Below are positions 52,098 through 62,524 of a stretch of DNA of 64,000 nucleotides, piece by piece. Position numbers and translations under genes: made by a program. The DNA comes from Alphaproteobacteria bacterium (GTDB lineage Bacteria; Pseudomonadota; Alphaproteobacteria; UBA9219; RFNS01), in assembly GCA_016124955.1 (NCBI GenBank), contig WGMR01000009.1:62001-126000 (forward strand). The letters are read 5' to 3'. Within the stretch, counting starts at the first letter, position 1. Each line of letters starts with the position of its first letter. The notes beneath the pieces are model-generated. The model did no database searches, was not told the DNA's origin, and was given only the letters and a program-made list of their open reading frames with translations.

Positions 52098-54206
52098 TTA
52101 GCTCGCCTTCTTGTCTTCGCCGGTGGCCTGATCGACCGCTTTCATCGAAAGCTTGACCTTGCCGCGGTCATCGACGCCAAGAACCTTGACGCGAACCTCA
52201 TCGCCTTCGTTGACGACTTCCGACACCTTGCCGACCCGGCGGTCCGCCAGTTCGGATATGTGCACGAGGCCGTCCTTGGCGCCGAGGAAGTTCACGAACG
52301 CACCGAAGTCCATGATCTTGACCACCTTGCCGGTATAGACCACGCCCACTTCGGGTTCCGCGACGATACCCTTGATCCAGTTGACGGCCGCTTCGAGCGC
52401 CTTGGCCTCGACCGCCGAAACCTTGACCGTGCCGTCATCCTCGATATCGATCTTGGCGCCGGTGGTCTCGCAAATTTCGCGAATAACCTTGCCGCCGGTC
52501 CCGATCACTTCGCGGATCTTGTCCTTCGGGATGTTCATCGACACGATACGCGGCGCGTTCTGGTTCACGCTGTCGCGTGCGCCCGTCAGCGCCTTGGCCA
52601 TTTCGCCAAGGATGTGGATGCGGCCATCCTTCGCCTGATCGAGCGCGATCTTCATGATCTCCTCGGTGATCGAGGTGATCTTGATGTCCATCTGCAGCGA
52701 CGTGACGCCCTTTTCGGTGCCCGCGACCTTGAAGTCCATGTCACCGAGATGATCCTCGTCGCCGAGGATGTCGGACAGCACGGCAAAGCCGCGATCTTCC
52801 TTGATCAGGCCCATGGCGATACCCGCCACCGGGCGCGTCAGCGGAACGCCGGCGTCCATCAGCGAGAGCGAGGTGCCGCACACCGTCGCCATCGAGGAAG
52901 AGCCGTTGGATTCGGTAATTTCCGAAACCACGCGCAGCGTGTAGGGGAACGCTTCCTTGCCGGGAAGCAGCGGGTGGATCGCGCGCCAGGCGAGCTTGCC
53001 GTGGCCGATTTCGCGACGCCCGGGGCTGCCCATGCGGCCGGTTTCACCGACCGAATAGGGCGGGAAGTTGTAGTGCAGCATGAAGTCTTCGCGGTATTCG
53101 CCCGCGAGCGCATCGATGATCTGCTCATCCTGCCCGGTGCCGAGCGTGGTGACGACCAGCGCCTGCGTTTCGCCGCGCGTGAACAGCGCCGAACCGTGGG
53201 TGCGGGGCAACACGCCGACCTCGGCCACGATCTGGCGCACGGTCTTGGTGTCGCGGCCGTCGATACGGCGCTTTTCGTCAAGCACGATACCGCGCACGAG
53301 GTTGTACTTCAGCTCGTCGATCTCGGTCGCGAGCGCCTGCGGGGTCGCTTCGGTATCCGGGATCGCGGCCTTGGCTTTTTCCTTGGCGGCGTCGAGCAGG
53401 GCATAGCGCTCCTGCTTCACGGTGTGCTTGTAGGCTTCCTTCAGATCGTTGCCGATCAGCGCATGCAACTTCTTTTGCAGGGCTTCGCGGTCATACGGCG
53501 CGGGCGGAACTTCGCGCGGTTCCTTGGCGCACATTTCCGCCAGCTCGATGATCATGTTGATCACGGGCTGGAATTCACGGTGACCGAACATCACGGCTTC
53601 CAGCATCTTGCCTTCCGGAAGTTCCTTGGCTTCGGATTCGACCATCAGCACGCCTTCCTGGGTGCCTGCGACCATGAGATCGAGTTCGGACGCTGTCATG
53701 TCGTCGATGGTCGGGTTCAGGATGAAGTTGCCGTCCTTGTAGCCGACGCGCGCCCCGGCGATCGGGCCGAGGAACGGAATGCCGGAGATGGTCAGGGCCG
53801 CCGAGCAGCCGATCATCGCGACGACATCCGGGTTGTTTTCAAGATCGTGGCTGAGCACGGTGGCGACCACCTGCGTATCGCAGCGGTAGCCTTCGGGGAA
53901 CAGCGGGCGGATCGGCCTGTCGATCAGGCGGCTGACCAGCGTTTCGTTTTCCGAGGGGCGCCCTTCGCGCTTGAAAAAACCGCCCGGAATTTTACCGGCG
54001 GCGTAGGTCTTTTCCTGGTAATTGACGGTAAGGGGGAAGAAATCCTGTCCTTCCTTGGGTTTGCGGGCGCCGACCACGGTGCAAAGCACGGTGGTGCCGC
54101 CGAGGCTGGCTACGACCGAACCATCGGCCTGACGCGCGACTTTGCCGCTTTCCAGCACCAGCTGGCGGCCGCCCCAGTTCATTTCCTTACGATAGACTTT
54201 AAACAT
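52098..54206 (-). CDS. pnp: polyribonucleotide nucleotidyltransferase (PNPase)
   Basis: A 702-residue trimeric 3'-5' exoribonuclease. ATG 54206 ([16 protein letters not shown]) has an AAGGAAAGAG ribosome site and gives the usual length. Two RNase PH domains ([38 protein letters not shown]), then KH ([15 protein letters not shown]) and S1 ([17 protein letters not shown]). A GNAT gene separates it from rpsO. Confidence 0.97.
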   Translation of the reverse strand: MFKVYRKEMNWGGRQLVLESGKVARQADGSVVASLGGTTVLCTVVGARKPKEGQDFFPLTVNYQEKTYAAGKIPGGFFKREGRPSENETLVSRLIDRPIRPLFPEGYRCDTQVVATVLSHDLENNPDVVAMIGCSAALTISGIPFLGPIAGARVGYKDGNFILNPTIDDMTASELDLMVAGTQEGVLMVESEAKELPEGKMLEAVMFGHREFQPVINMIIELAEMCAKEPREVPPAPYDREALQKKLHALIGNDLKEAYKHTVKQERYALLDAAKEKAKAAIPDTEATPQALATEIDELKYNLVRGIVLDEKRRIDGRDTKTVRQIVAEVGVLPRTHGSALFTRGETQALVVTTLGTGQDEQIIDALAGEYREDFMLHYNFPPYSVGETGRMGSPGRREIGHGKLAWRAIHPLLPGKEAFPYTLRVVSEITESNGSSSMATVCGTSLSLMDAGVPLTRPVAGIAMGLIKEDRGFAVLSDILGDEDHLGDMDFKVAGTEKGVTSLQMDIKITSITEEIMKIALDQAKDGRIHILGEMAKALTGARDSVNQNAPRIVSMNIPKDKIREVIGTGGKVIREICETTGAKIDIEDDGTVKVSAVEAKALEAAVNWIKGIVAEPEVGVVYTGKVVKIMDFGAFVNFLGAKDGLVHISELADRRVGKVSEVVNEGDEVRVKVLGVDDRGKVKLSMKAVDQATGEDKKAS

Positions 54207-54261
54207 TGTACTCTTTCCTTCCTTTGTGAAGTCCCCGCCGCCCCTATGGCGGCAGGCCTTG

Positions 54262-54744
54262 TCAGCATTTTCCTTCTGACAAATTTTGGGATGCCACTGC
54301 TGGCGATAATTTTTTCCTGAAGCCGATGCGGGCGTGGCCGTTCGGCCCGCCTTCGAATTGCGTGAATTCCGTGTAGCCGTTGCGGGCATAGAAACCGGGG
54401 GCTTCGTAGCTCATGGTGGTGAGCCATACGGTGCGCGCATTATGCCGCAACGCCTCGTCCTCGATTTTCTTCATGATGCGGGTGCCCAGACCGCGCCCGC
54501 GACAGTCCTGCCTGACCCAAAGCCAGCCGACATAGGCATAGCCTTCGTCCACATAGGCCTTTGCGCCGCCCACAATGCTGCCCCACGGGCCGCGTTCGAG
54601 CACGGTGATATCTTCGTAGCTGATTGGCTTGCCTGTCTTGCGGTGCGCTTCTTCGAGCACACGCTTCGCAAGAAAGCTTCCCGCCCAGCGCGCACGCAGG
54701 CCGTGAAGAACAGTAGGGGACGATAGCGTGGCGGGCGTAAACAA
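54262..54744 (-). CDS. GNAT N-acetyltransferase between rpsO and pnp
   Basis: A 160-residue GNAT enzyme. The acetyl-CoA motif is [22 protein letters not shown], followed by [17 protein letters not shown]. It begins five bases after rpsO, so it is in the same transcript. rpsO-pnp are normally adjacent; an inserted GNAT could modify a ribosomal or degradosome protein, but the target is unknown. Confidence 0.88.
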   Translation of the reverse strand: MFTPATLSSPTVLHGLRARWAGSFLAKRVLEEAHRKTGKPISYEDITVLERGPWGSIVGGAKAYVDEGYAYVGWLWVRQDCRGRGLGTRIMKKIEDEALRHNARTVWLTTMSYEAPGFYARNGYTEFTQFEGGPNGHARIGFRKKLSPAVASQNLSEGKC

Positions 54745-54749
54745 GCGCC

Positions 54750-55019
54750 TTATTTCCTGATACCCAGCTTTTCGATCAGCGTTTCGTAACGCTTCGCGTC
54801 GATCTTCTTCAGATAATCGAGCATGCTGCGGCGGCGGCCGACCATGAGCAAAAGGCCGCGGCGGGAATGGTGATCCTTCGCGTGCTTCTGGAAGTGGCCG
54901 GTCAATTCGTTGATGCGCTCGGTCAGCAGCGCGATTTGGACCTCGGCCGAGCCCGTATCGTTGGTGCCGCGGCCGTATTCCTTGACGAGCGCCTGTTTGC
55001 GCTCCGTGTTAATCGACAT
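54750..55019 (-). CDS. rpsO: 30S ribosomal protein S15
   Basis: An 89-residue S15. ATG 55019 ([16 protein letters not shown]) has an AAGGAG ribosome site. Conserved [33 protein letters not shown] and LDYLKK are present. Binds 16S rRNA. Confidence 0.97.
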   Translation of the reverse strand: MSINTERKQALVKEYGRGTNDTGSAEVQIALLTERINELTGHFQKHAKDHHSRRGLLLMVGRRRSMLDYLKKIDAKRYETLIEKLGIRK

Positions 55020-55032
55020 CGTGTTACTCCTT

Positions 55033-55962
55033 CTATTGGCTGAAATTAAAACCGCGTGCCGGGTGCAGCATTCCGTCCTTGATCGTAACAAGTGCGACGG
55101 GGGTGCCGTTCTGGGTCGCCAGTGCCGTTTCCTTCCCTGCCGCGTGATCCATCACGCTGGCCATCTGGGCGTTCAACAGCACGGGTTGCCCGGTTTGCAA
55201 CCGGTGCGCCTGAGCGGGCGTTAAAGCGAAAGCCGGGATGTCGTCCAGAACAGTCGCTATGCCCTTCAGGGCCGTTATGGCGCCGGTGTTATGCGACAAA
55301 TCCTCAAGTTTTTCCAGTGAAATTGCATCTTCGACTGCGAACGGGCCCACACGGGTGCGCCGCAGGGCTGTAATATGGCCGTAAGTCCCTAATTTTAAAG
55401 CCAAATCCCGTGCCAAAGCCCTGATATAGGTGCCTTTGCCGCAATCCACCTCGAAATCGGCCAAATCGGGCCCGGGGGTGCCGCAGAGCCTGAAGGCATG
55501 GACCGTAACGCTGCGCTCCTGCAGCATCACATCTTCGCCCGCGCGGGCAAGGTCATAGGCCCGTTCCCCCGCCACCTTGACGGCGGAAAAGGCGGGCGGG
55601 CGCTGGCTGATGGTGCCTGTGAATGCGGGCAAGGCGGCTTCGATCTGTGCCGGCGACGGGCGTGCTTCGCTGCTGGCCGTGACCGCGCCTTCGCAATCGT
55701 CGGTGTTGCGCGCCTCGCCCCAGCGCACGGTGAAGCGATATGTTTTGTGGCTGCCCATGACATGGCCGACCAGCTTGGTCGCCTCGCCGCAGGCGATGGG
55801 CAGAATGCCTGTTGCCAGCGGATCGAGCGTGCCGCCATGCCCCGCCTTTTGCGCATTCAGCAGGCGTCGCACCTTGCCGAGCGCTTGCGTCGAGGTAAGG
55901 CCTGCGGGCTTATCAAGCACCAGCCAGCCATGGACGGGGTCGCCCTTGCGTTTTTTGCCCAT
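55033..55962 (-). CDS. truB: tRNA pseudouridine-55 synthase
   Basis: A 309-residue pseudouridine synthase. The catalytic Asp is in [15 protein letters not shown]. Other motifs are [38 protein letters not shown] and [15 protein letters not shown]. Makes pseudouridine in the T-loop of tRNA. Confidence 0.96.
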   Translation of the reverse strand: MGKKRKGDPVHGWLVLDKPAGLTSTQALGKVRRLLNAQKAGHGGTLDPLATGILPIACGEATKLVGHVMGSHKTYRFTVRWGEARNTDDCEGAVTASSEARPSPAQIEAALPAFTGTISQRPPAFSAVKVAGERAYDLARAGEDVMLQERSVTVHAFRLCGTPGPDLADFEVDCGKGTYIRALARDLALKLGTYGHITALRRTRVGPFAVEDAISLEKLEDLSHNTGAITALKGIATVLDDIPAFALTPAQAHRLQTGQPVLLNAQMASVMDHAAGKETALATQNGTPVALVTIKDGMLHPARGFNFSQ

Positions 55963-55968
55963 GAAATT

Positions 55969-56352
55969 TTAATCGTCTTCGTGCGGCGCGAGATCGCGCG
56001 CCACGTCGGGCTGGTTCAGGATATCGTCGATGCGCTTGGCGTTATCGAAGGTGTCGTCGATGGCGAAACCAAGCTTCGGTACGTAGCGCAGCTTCACGGC
56101 GCGCGCGAGTTCGTGGCGGAAAAAACCGACCCTGGCATTCAGCGCTTCCACAATTTCGCTTGCAAGCCGCCCGCCGAGCGGCATGACGAAGGCGGTCGCG
56201 TTCTTCAGATCGGGGCTGACGCGCACTTCGGTCACGGTGATGGGGGTTTGGGTCATGTCCGGGGAAAGCGGAATATCGCCGCGCTGGAACACCGCCGCGA
56301 GCGCGTGGCGAAGCTCTTCGCCGACCCTGAGTTGTCGTTGGGAACGCATCAT
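55969..56352 (-). CDS. rbfA: ribosome-binding factor A
   Basis: A 127-residue 30S maturation factor. KH-like fold with RVGEELRHALAAVFQRGDI, ITVTEVRVSPDLKNATAFV and KLRYVPKLGFAIDDTFDNA. ATG 56352 follows an AGG; a GTG six bases upstream is an alternative start. Confidence 0.94.
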   Translation of the reverse strand: MMRSQRQLRVGEELRHALAAVFQRGDIPLSPDMTQTPITVTEVRVSPDLKNATAFVMPLGGRLASEIVEALNARVGFFRHELARAVKLRYVPKLGFAIDDTFDNAKRIDDILNQPDVARDLAPHEDD

Positions 56353-56380
56353 TGCCACCTGCAGGGAAAAAGCCGCGGCG

Positions 56381-58939
56381 CTAAAGCGACCGGGCGATCT
56401 CTTCCATCTCGAAGCATTCGATCACGTCGTTCGCTTCGATGTTGTCATAATTCTCGAATGCCATGCCGCATTCATAGCCTTCGCGTACTTCCTTCACTTC
56501 GTCCTTGATGCGCTTGAGCGTCTTGAGCGTGCCTTCATGGATCACGACGTTGTCGCGCAGCAGGCGCACGCCCGCGCCGCGCTTCACCACGCCTTCGGTC
56601 ACCTTGCAGCCGGCGACCTTGCCGACCCTGGTGATGTTGAAGACCTGGAGAATCTGGGCGTTGCCGAGGAATTTTTCGCGCAGCGTGGGCGCCAGCATGC
56701 CGGTAAGCGCCTGTTTTACGTCGTCGATCACGTTATAGATGATCGAATAGTAGCGGATTTCGACACCGTCGCGCTTGGCGTGTTCGCGCGCTTGCGGATT
56801 GGCGCGCACGTTGAAGCCGATGATCATGGCTTTCGACGCGCTCGCGAGCGTGATATCGGATTCGGTGATTGCGCCCACGGCGGCATCGAGCACGCGGACC
56901 TTAACCTCATCGTTATTGGCGGAAAGCTTTTCAAGCGCGGTCTTGATCGCCTCGATCGAGCCGTGCACGTCGCCCTTGAGCAGGACGCCGAGCTCCTTGG
57001 CCTGGCCGGTCTTGATGTCTTCGAGCATCTGTTCGAGCGAGCCGCGCGCCGTTGCGGTCGCGTGTGCGCTGCGGCGCTGGCGCTGGCGGAAATCGCTGAT
57101 TTCGCGCGCCCGCGCTTCGTTTTCGACCACGATGAAATCGTCGCCCGCTTGCGGCGTAGAATTAATGCCCAGCACCTCGACCGGTGTGGCGGGCCCGGCT
57201 TCCTGCACGTTGCCGCCGCGATCGTCGATCAGCGCACGCACCTTGCCCCATTCGCCGCCGGCGACGAAAATATCGCCCACGCGCAACGTGCCCTTTTGCA
57301 CCAGAACGGTGGCGACGCTGCCGCGGCCCTTTTCGAGCTTGGCTTCGACCACCGCGCCTTCGGCGGCGCGGTTCGGGTTGGCCTTAAGCTCAAGGATTTC
57401 CGCCTGCAACAACAGGGTTTCGAGCAGCTTGTCGAGGTTCATGCGCGTCTTGGCCGATATTTCGACCGAAAGCACATCGCCGCCCATTTCTTCGACCTGA
57501 ATATCGTGCTGCAACAAACCTTGCCGCACGCGGTCTGGGTTGGCGGCGGGAAGGTCGCACTTGTTGATGGCGACGATGATCGGAACGTTCGCTGCCTTGG
57601 CGTGGGTGATGGCTTCAATCGTTTGCGGCATGATGCCGTCATCGGCTGCGACCACCAGAACGACAATATCGGTTACGGTCGCGCCGCGCGCGCGCATTTC
57701 GGTGAAAGCGGCGTGGCCCGGCGTATCGATGAAGGTGACGCGGTCGAAACCGTGTTTCTTCTTGTCCATAATGACCTGGTAGGCGCCGATATGCTGGGTG
57801 ATGCCGCCCGCTTCGCCCGCGACCACATCGGTGGTGCGCAGCGCATCGAGCAGGGAAGTTTTGCCGTGATCGACATGGCCCATGACCGTAACAATCGGCG
57901 GACGGGGCAGCAGATCGCCCGCTTCGTCTTCGATCTTAAGGCCAATTTCGACATCGGATTCGGTGACGCGCTTGATGCGATGCCCGAATTCGTTGGCGAC
58001 CAGCTCGGCTGTGTCGGCATCAATCGTTTGCGTGATGGTGGCCATAACGCCAAGCTTCATGAGCGATTTGATCACGTCCGCGCCGCGCTCGGCCATGCGG
58101 CTCGCCAGTTCCTGCACCGTGATCACTTCGGGCAAAATCACATCGCGCGTAACTTTTTGGGCTTCCTGCGCATGCTGCTGGGCCTGGCGCTTTTCGCGCT
58201 GGATGCGGCGACGCATGGAGGCGACGCTATAGGTGCGTTCGCTGTCGTCGCCCGAAAGCGCCTTGGCGACGTCGATGCGGCCGGTCTGGCGGCGGTTGTC
58301 GCCGCGCCCCCGTGACGGTACGCCGCGGCGCTTGCGCGCGCCTTCATCGTCGTCTTCGCGGCCAACGCCGCGCCCGGCCATCTTGGCGGCCGCGGTTTCG
58401 CCCGCGCGGCGCGCCATGCCGTCGCGGTCGCTTTCGGTGCGGGCGCCGCTGGCGTAGCCGCGGCGCGATTCCATTTCCTGTTTGCGCTTGTCGGCTTCGG
58501 CGCGCTCCTGTTCCTGGATCTGGCGCAGCTCTTCCAGTTCGCGCTTGCGGTGCGGATCGCTTTCGGCCTCGACATCGGCGGCGGTGACGGCGGGTTCCTG
58601 GGGTTCTGCCGCCGCTTCGGGCTCTTCGGGCATGCTGCGGCGCTTTTCGCCTTCAAGGGCGGCGCCGCGCAGCGCGCGCATGCGCGCATCCCGCTCTTCC
58701 TGTGTGAGGTTGCGGCCACCCGGCGCGGCTTGTGCCGCATCGCCTGCTTCGCCGCCGCGCGCTTCCACGCCATCGCGCTTGCGCCTTACCTCGACCGCGA
58801 CCGTCTTGGTGCGGCCGTGGCTGAAGCTTTGCCGGACAGAGCCGGCCTGGCCGCCGGCGCCCGGATCAACCGGCTTTTTCAGCTCCAGCTTCGGGCGATC
58901 GCCGAGACTCAGGACTTTCTTTTTTTTCTGCTCGGTCAT
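56381..58939 (-). CDS. infB: translation initiation factor IF-2
   Basis: An 852-residue GTPase delivering initiator tRNA. N-terminal charged, low-complexity region to about residue 270, then IF2_N ([23 protein letters not shown]) and the G domain with [23 protein letters not shown] and NKCD. It starts only 30 bases after nusA; the ylxR gene often found between them is absent. Confidence 0.97.
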   Translation of the reverse strand: MTEQKKKKVLSLGDRPKLELKKPVDPGAGGQAGSVRQSFSHGRTKTVAVEVRRKRDGVEARGGEAGDAAQAAPGGRNLTQEERDARMRALRGAALEGEKRRSMPEEPEAAAEPQEPAVTAADVEAESDPHRKRELEELRQIQEQERAEADKRKQEMESRRGYASGARTESDRDGMARRAGETAAAKMAGRGVGREDDDEGARKRRGVPSRGRGDNRRQTGRIDVAKALSGDDSERTYSVASMRRRIQREKRQAQQHAQEAQKVTRDVILPEVITVQELASRMAERGADVIKSLMKLGVMATITQTIDADTAELVANEFGHRIKRVTESDVEIGLKIEDEAGDLLPRPPIVTVMGHVDHGKTSLLDALRTTDVVAGEAGGITQHIGAYQVIMDKKKHGFDRVTFIDTPGHAAFTEMRARGATVTDIVVLVVAADDGIMPQTIEAITHAKAANVPIIVAINKCDLPAANPDRVRQGLLQHDIQVEEMGGDVLSVEISAKTRMNLDKLLETLLLQAEILELKANPNRAAEGAVVEAKLEKGRGSVATVLVQKGTLRVGDIFVAGGEWGKVRALIDDRGGNVQEAGPATPVEVLGINSTPQAGDDFIVVENEARAREISDFRQRQRRSAHATATARGSLEQMLEDIKTGQAKELGVLLKGDVHGSIEAIKTALEKLSANNDEVKVRVLDAAVGAITESDITLASASKAMIIGFNVRANPQAREHAKRDGVEIRYYSIIYNVIDDVKQALTGMLAPTLREKFLGNAQILQVFNITRVGKVAGCKVTEGVVKRGAGVRLLRDNVVIHEGTLKTLKRIKDEVKEVREGYECGMAFENYDNIEANDVIECFEMEEIARSL

Positions 58940-58969
58940 TCTTTATGTCCCGGTTGTGGTGATTGGCGC

Positions 58970-60475
58970 TCATGACGCGTCTTGTTCGGACGGGGCTTCC
59001 CCATCGAACCAGTGTGCGCGGGCCGCCATAATAAGTTCATTGCCCTTGGTTTCGCTAAGCTGATCCGTGCCGAGGATCTCGCGCAGCTCGTCGCTGGCAA
59101 GGTCGCCGACATCGTCCAGCGTCTTGATTTCCTTTTCACCGAGCTTGACGGCGAATTCCACCGTCATGTGCGGCAACGCCATCACGTCATCGACCACGCC
59201 AAGCTCCTTGCGCTTGGCTTCGAGCGCGGCGGCGCGTTCCGCAAGCCATGTGCGGGCGCGCTGCTGCAGCTCTTCGGCCACTTCGGCGTCAAAGCCCTCG
59301 ATTTCGGCCAACTCGTCGAGCTGCGTTTCGGCGATCTGTTCGACACGGGTGAAGCCTTCGGCCACCAGCAGATGCGCGATCACGTCATCGACCGCCAGCG
59401 CTTCGAGGAACAGCGCGGTGCGGCTGCGGACTTCTTCCTGCCTGCGTTCACTTTCTTCCTTTTCGGTCAGGATATCGATATCCCAGCCGGTCAGCATGGC
59501 CGCGAGGCGCACGTTCTGGCCGCGGCGACCGATGGCGAGCGAAAGCTGCTCGTCCGGCACAACGACATCCATGCGGTGGTTTTCTTCATCAAGCACGACC
59601 TTGGCCACTTCGGCCGGAGCCAGCGCATTGACGACGAAGGTTGCCGGGTCTTGCGACCAGGGAATGATGTCGATCTTCTCGCCCTGCAGTTCGCCGACAA
59701 CGGCCTGCACGCGGCTGCCGCGCATACCGACGCAGGCGCCGACGGGGTCGATGCTGCTGTCGTTGGAAACCACGGCGATCTTGGCGCGGCTGCCCGGATC
59801 GCGGGCAACCGACTTGATCTCGATGATGCCGTCATAGATTTCCGGCACTTCCTGCGCGAACAGTTTGGCCATGAACATGGGGTGGGTGCGGGAAAGGAAA
59901 ATCTGCGGACCGCGGACTTCTTCGCGCACATCGTAGATGTAGGCGCGCACGCGGTCGCCGTTTTTGAAATGTTCGCGCGGCAGGCATTCGTCGCGGCGCA
60001 GCACGCCTTCGGCGCGGCCGAGATCGACCGTGACATTGCCGTATTCCACGCGCTTGACGATGCCGTTGATAACCTCGCCGCCGCGATCCTTGTATTCTTC
60101 GTACTGGCGCTTGCGTTCGGCTTCGCGCACCTTCTGCACGATCACCTGCTTGGCGGTCTGGGCGGCGATGCGCCCGAAATCGATCGGCGGCAGATCGTCG
60201 ATGATAAATTCGCCCAGCGCGGCGTCGGAACGCATCTTTTTCGCGGCCTTGAGCGGGATCTGGGTAAATTCGTTTTCGACCGGGTCGGCGACTTCGAGAA
60301 AGCGTTGCAGCTTGATATCGCCGGTCTTGCGGTCGATCGTGGCGCGGATATCGTGTTCGTGGCCGTATTTGGAGCGGCCGGCCTTCTGGATCGCCTGTTC
60401 CATCGCGATAAGCACTTCATCGCGTTCGATGGCCTTTTCGCGGGCGACGGCGTCAGCTACGTGCAACAGTTCCAT
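58970..60475 (-). CDS. nusA: transcription termination/antitermination factor NusA
   Basis: A 501-residue RNA-polymerase-binding factor. N-terminal domain, S1 ([21 protein letters not shown]), two KH domains ([40 protein letters not shown]) and two C-terminal helix-hairpin-helix repeats ([27 protein letters not shown]). Acidic tail. In the rimP-nusA-infB operon. Confidence 0.97.
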   Translation of the reverse strand: MELLHVADAVAREKAIERDEVLIAMEQAIQKAGRSKYGHEHDIRATIDRKTGDIKLQRFLEVADPVENEFTQIPLKAAKKMRSDAALGEFIIDDLPPIDFGRIAAQTAKQVIVQKVREAERKRQYEEYKDRGGEVINGIVKRVEYGNVTVDLGRAEGVLRRDECLPREHFKNGDRVRAYIYDVREEVRGPQIFLSRTHPMFMAKLFAQEVPEIYDGIIEIKSVARDPGSRAKIAVVSNDSSIDPVGACVGMRGSRVQAVVGELQGEKIDIIPWSQDPATFVVNALAPAEVAKVVLDEENHRMDVVVPDEQLSLAIGRRGQNVRLAAMLTGWDIDILTEKEESERRQEEVRSRTALFLEALAVDDVIAHLLVAEGFTRVEQIAETQLDELAEIEGFDAEVAEELQQRARTWLAERAAALEAKRKELGVVDDVMALPHMTVEFAVKLGEKEIKTLDDVGDLASDELREILGTDQLSETKGNELIMAARAHWFDGEAPSEQDAS

Positions 60476-60487
60476 TTTTTCCTCTGC

Positions 60488-61021
60488 TTACTTTCTGTTT
60501 CCAGCCTTGATCAAATCGTCCGTTATCACCAGCCTCGCTTTCGCGACCGCCGTCAGCGGCAACGCGATAAGGCCGAAACCTTCCACTACCATTTCAACCA
60601 GCGTGCCGCTTGCTTCTTCGCGTACGCCTTCGAGCCGGCCCTTGAAATTCTTTCGCCCCGGCTTTCCTTCGGCCACGGCGATATTCATGGGCGCCAGGGT
60701 TTCGATCTTCACCTCGCATCCTGCGAAGCGCACGAAATCCTCGCGCCGCGTCAGCGGCCTGTCGATACCGGGCGAACCAACCTCCAGCATATAGTTGCCG
60801 GGGATCACATCGCCTTCATCCAGCATCGCGCCGAGCGCGCGGCTGATCGCCGCGCAATTCTCGACCGTGACGGCGCTGCGGTCCGCCCGCTCCGCCATCA
60901 CCTGCAGGGTCAACCCGGCCTGCGCCCCCATAAGCTGGAGCTGGACGAGGTCGAACCCCATCCCGGCCAGTAAGGGCCGGATCATATCCGTGAGCTGCGC
61001 GTTCGATGGCAGTGCGGTCAT
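60488..61021 (-). CDS. rimP: ribosome maturation factor RimP
   Basis: A 177-residue 30S assembly factor. The conserved part is DMIRPLLAGMGFDLVQLQL, EVGSPGIDRPLTRREDFVRFAG and FKGRLEGV. ATG 61021 (MTALPSNAQL) is preferred; the frame extends to 61117, but that would cover the leader hairpin. An ATG at 61075 (MKKPLWED) is possible. First gene of the operon. Confidence 0.92.
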   Translation of the reverse strand: MTALPSNAQLTDMIRPLLAGMGFDLVQLQLMGAQAGLTLQVMAERADRSAVTVENCAAISRALGAMLDEGDVIPGNYMLEVGSPGIDRPLTRREDFVRFAGCEVKIETLAPMNIAVAEGKPGRKNFKGRLEGVREEASGTLVEMVVEGFGLIALPLTAVAKARLVITDDLIKAGNRK

Positions 61022-61093
61022 GATCGTTCCGGCCCCATAATTACCCCGGCAGTCTTCCCAAAGCGGCTTTTTCATAACCCTTTCCGGGGCAAC

Positions 61094-61119
61094 AAAAAAG
61101 GCGGGCTTTTGGCCCACCT
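61094..61119 (-). terminator. terminator/attenuator hairpin in the rimP leader
   Basis: On the minus strand an AGGTGGGC / GCCCGCCT stem (61112-61119 with 61099-61106, one G-U pair) and five-base loop is followed by T residues. It is 124 bases past cydX and so can terminate the cyd transcript. It also lies downstream of the promoter at 61147-61174, so it could attenuate rimP-nusA. Confidence 0.75.
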
Positions 61120-61146
61120 CAAAGTCAATCTATGAGAATGGGCCTT

Positions 61147-61174
61147 TTTATAGCGTTTTCAGGAGGGAAAGCAA
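61147..61174 (-). promoter_or_regulatory. sigma70-type promoter for rimP-nusA-infB
   Basis: On the minus strand TTGCTT (61169-61174), a 16-base spacer and TATAAA (61147-61152). A start near 61140 would give a leader of about 120 bases carrying the hairpin. The -10 is strong, the -35 moderate. Inferred from sequence only. Confidence 0.5.
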
Positions 61175-61242
61175 GCGGAAACTATGCCGCGCGGCGGCCG
61201 TGAATTCACATAACTATTTGATATAAAACAATAATATTTTTC

Positions 61243-61362
61243 TCAATCCTTGTTTGCAGGCTTGTCCGCCTTTTTGTCGGCCTCAAGCTCAAACCACAAG
61301 GCGTTCAGAATGCCAAAGGCGCAAGCGAGCCCGAGGCCCAGAATCCAGCTAAAATACCACAT
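61243..61362 (-). CDS. cydX: cytochrome bd oxidase small subunit CydX
   Basis: A 39-residue membrane peptide, MWYFSWILGLGLACAFGILN followed by ALWFELEADKKADK. The WYF-WILG-GLACAFGILNA-W-E pattern is diagnostic of CydX, which stabilises the heme sites of the bd oxidase. One membrane helix, charged C terminus. A GGAGGG sequence lies upstream, overlapping the gap after cydB. It begins 13 bases after the cydB stop, in the expected cydABX order. Confidence 0.93.
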   Translation of the reverse strand: MWYFSWILGLGLACAFGILNALWFELEADKKADKPANKD

Positions 61363-61375
61363 AAGCGCGCCCTCC

Positions 61376-62515
61376 CTAGTAAAGCTGGTCGGATTGTTTG
61401 GTGATTTGCCCCGCCGTCACCTTGCCGCGCAGCACATGATAGACCCACGCCGTGTAAGCGAGGATGAGCGGCAGAAAAATCACGACCGACACCGTCATGA
61501 TAACGAGCGTTGTCTGGCTTGAAGACGTATCCCATACCGTAAGGCTGACATCCGGGTTCAGCGATGAAGGCAGCAAAAACGGAAAGATGCTGACGCCTGC
61601 GGTGCCGATCATGCCTGCCTGCACGCACGAGCTTCCGATGAAGGCAAGCAGCGGCTTTTCCGCCCGCGCACACATAATTGCCATCGATGCGCCCGCGAAA
61701 ACGAGCAGCGGCGCAGCCAGCATCCACGGCATGGCGCGATAGTTCGCCAGCCATGCGCCAGCTTCGCGCACGACATCCTTCGCGAGCGGGTCGGAAGGCC
61801 CGTCGGGAACGATGGCGCTTACGATCCTGTAGCCATCGATCCCCGTCGCGATCCACCAGCCCGCCAGCGCGAACAGCGCCATGACAAGACAGGCAAGCCA
61901 AACCGTGATGGTCCGCGCGCGTGCATCGACCGGCGTGCCCGCCTTCACATGCAGCCACGCCGCCCCCTGCAGCGCCAGCATCGCTACGCTGGCAAGGCCA
62001 CACAGCAACGCGAACGGGTTCAAAAGACCGAGCAGCGTGCCGGCGTAGGTCATGCGCATGCTGTCGTCGAAGGTGAAGGGCACGCCCTGCAGGACATTGC
62101 CGACCGCAACGCCGAAGATCAATGCGGGCACGAAGCCGCCGGCGAACAGGGCGCAATCCCATACATTTCGCCATATAACGCTATCGATCTTGCCGCGAAA
62201 TTTAAAGCCGACCGGACGCAGGATAAGCGCGCAAAGCGCAAGAAACATGGCGAGATAGAAGCCGGAAAAAGAAACCGCATACAGTGTCGGCCATGCCGCA
62301 AACACCGCGCCGGCGCCAAGAATAAGCCAGACCTGGTTGCCTTCCCACACCGGGCCGACCGTGTTGATGATGATGCGCCGCTCTGTATCGTTGTGGCCAA
62401 GCGCGGGTATCAGCATGGCCGAGCCCATATCGAAGCCATCCATGATCGCGAAGCCGATCAAAAGCACGCCAAGCAGAACCCACCAGATCAGGCGCAGAAT
62501 TTCATAATCGAGCAT
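61376..62515 (-). CDS. cydB: cytochrome bd oxidase subunit II
   Basis: A 379-residue subunit with eight or nine membrane helices. Family start LDYEILRLIWWVLLGVLLIGFAIMDGFDMG, then NTVGPVWEGNQVWLILGAGAVFAAWP. Pairs with CydA as a quinol oxidase with high oxygen affinity, used under low oxygen. Starts nine bases after cydA. Confidence 0.97.
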   Translation of the reverse strand: MLDYEILRLIWWVLLGVLLIGFAIMDGFDMGSAMLIPALGHNDTERRIIINTVGPVWEGNQVWLILGAGAVFAAWPTLYAVSFSGFYLAMFLALCALILRPVGFKFRGKIDSVIWRNVWDCALFAGGFVPALIFGVAVGNVLQGVPFTFDDSMRMTYAGTLLGLLNPFALLCGLASVAMLALQGAAWLHVKAGTPVDARARTITVWLACLVMALFALAGWWIATGIDGYRIVSAIVPDGPSDPLAKDVVREAGAWLANYRAMPWMLAAPLLVFAGASMAIMCARAEKPLLAFIGSSCVQAGMIGTAGVSIFPFLLPSSLNPDVSLTVWDTSSSQTTLVIMTVSVVIFLPLILAYTAWVYHVLRGKVTAGQITKQSDQLY

Positions 62516-62524
62516 GGCTTCCCC

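Noticed and set aside
54238-54254. GCCGCC/GGCGGC inverted repeat in the pnp leader as a regulatory RNase III hairpin
   Set aside because: Short and without the long double-stranded stem expected; likely chance in GC-rich DNA.
52260-54320. A 686-codon plus-strand frame opposite pnp, and similar long frames opposite infB and nusA
   Set aside because: They are antisense to conserved translation and RNA-decay genes and show His/Arg-rich non-protein composition caused by high GC.
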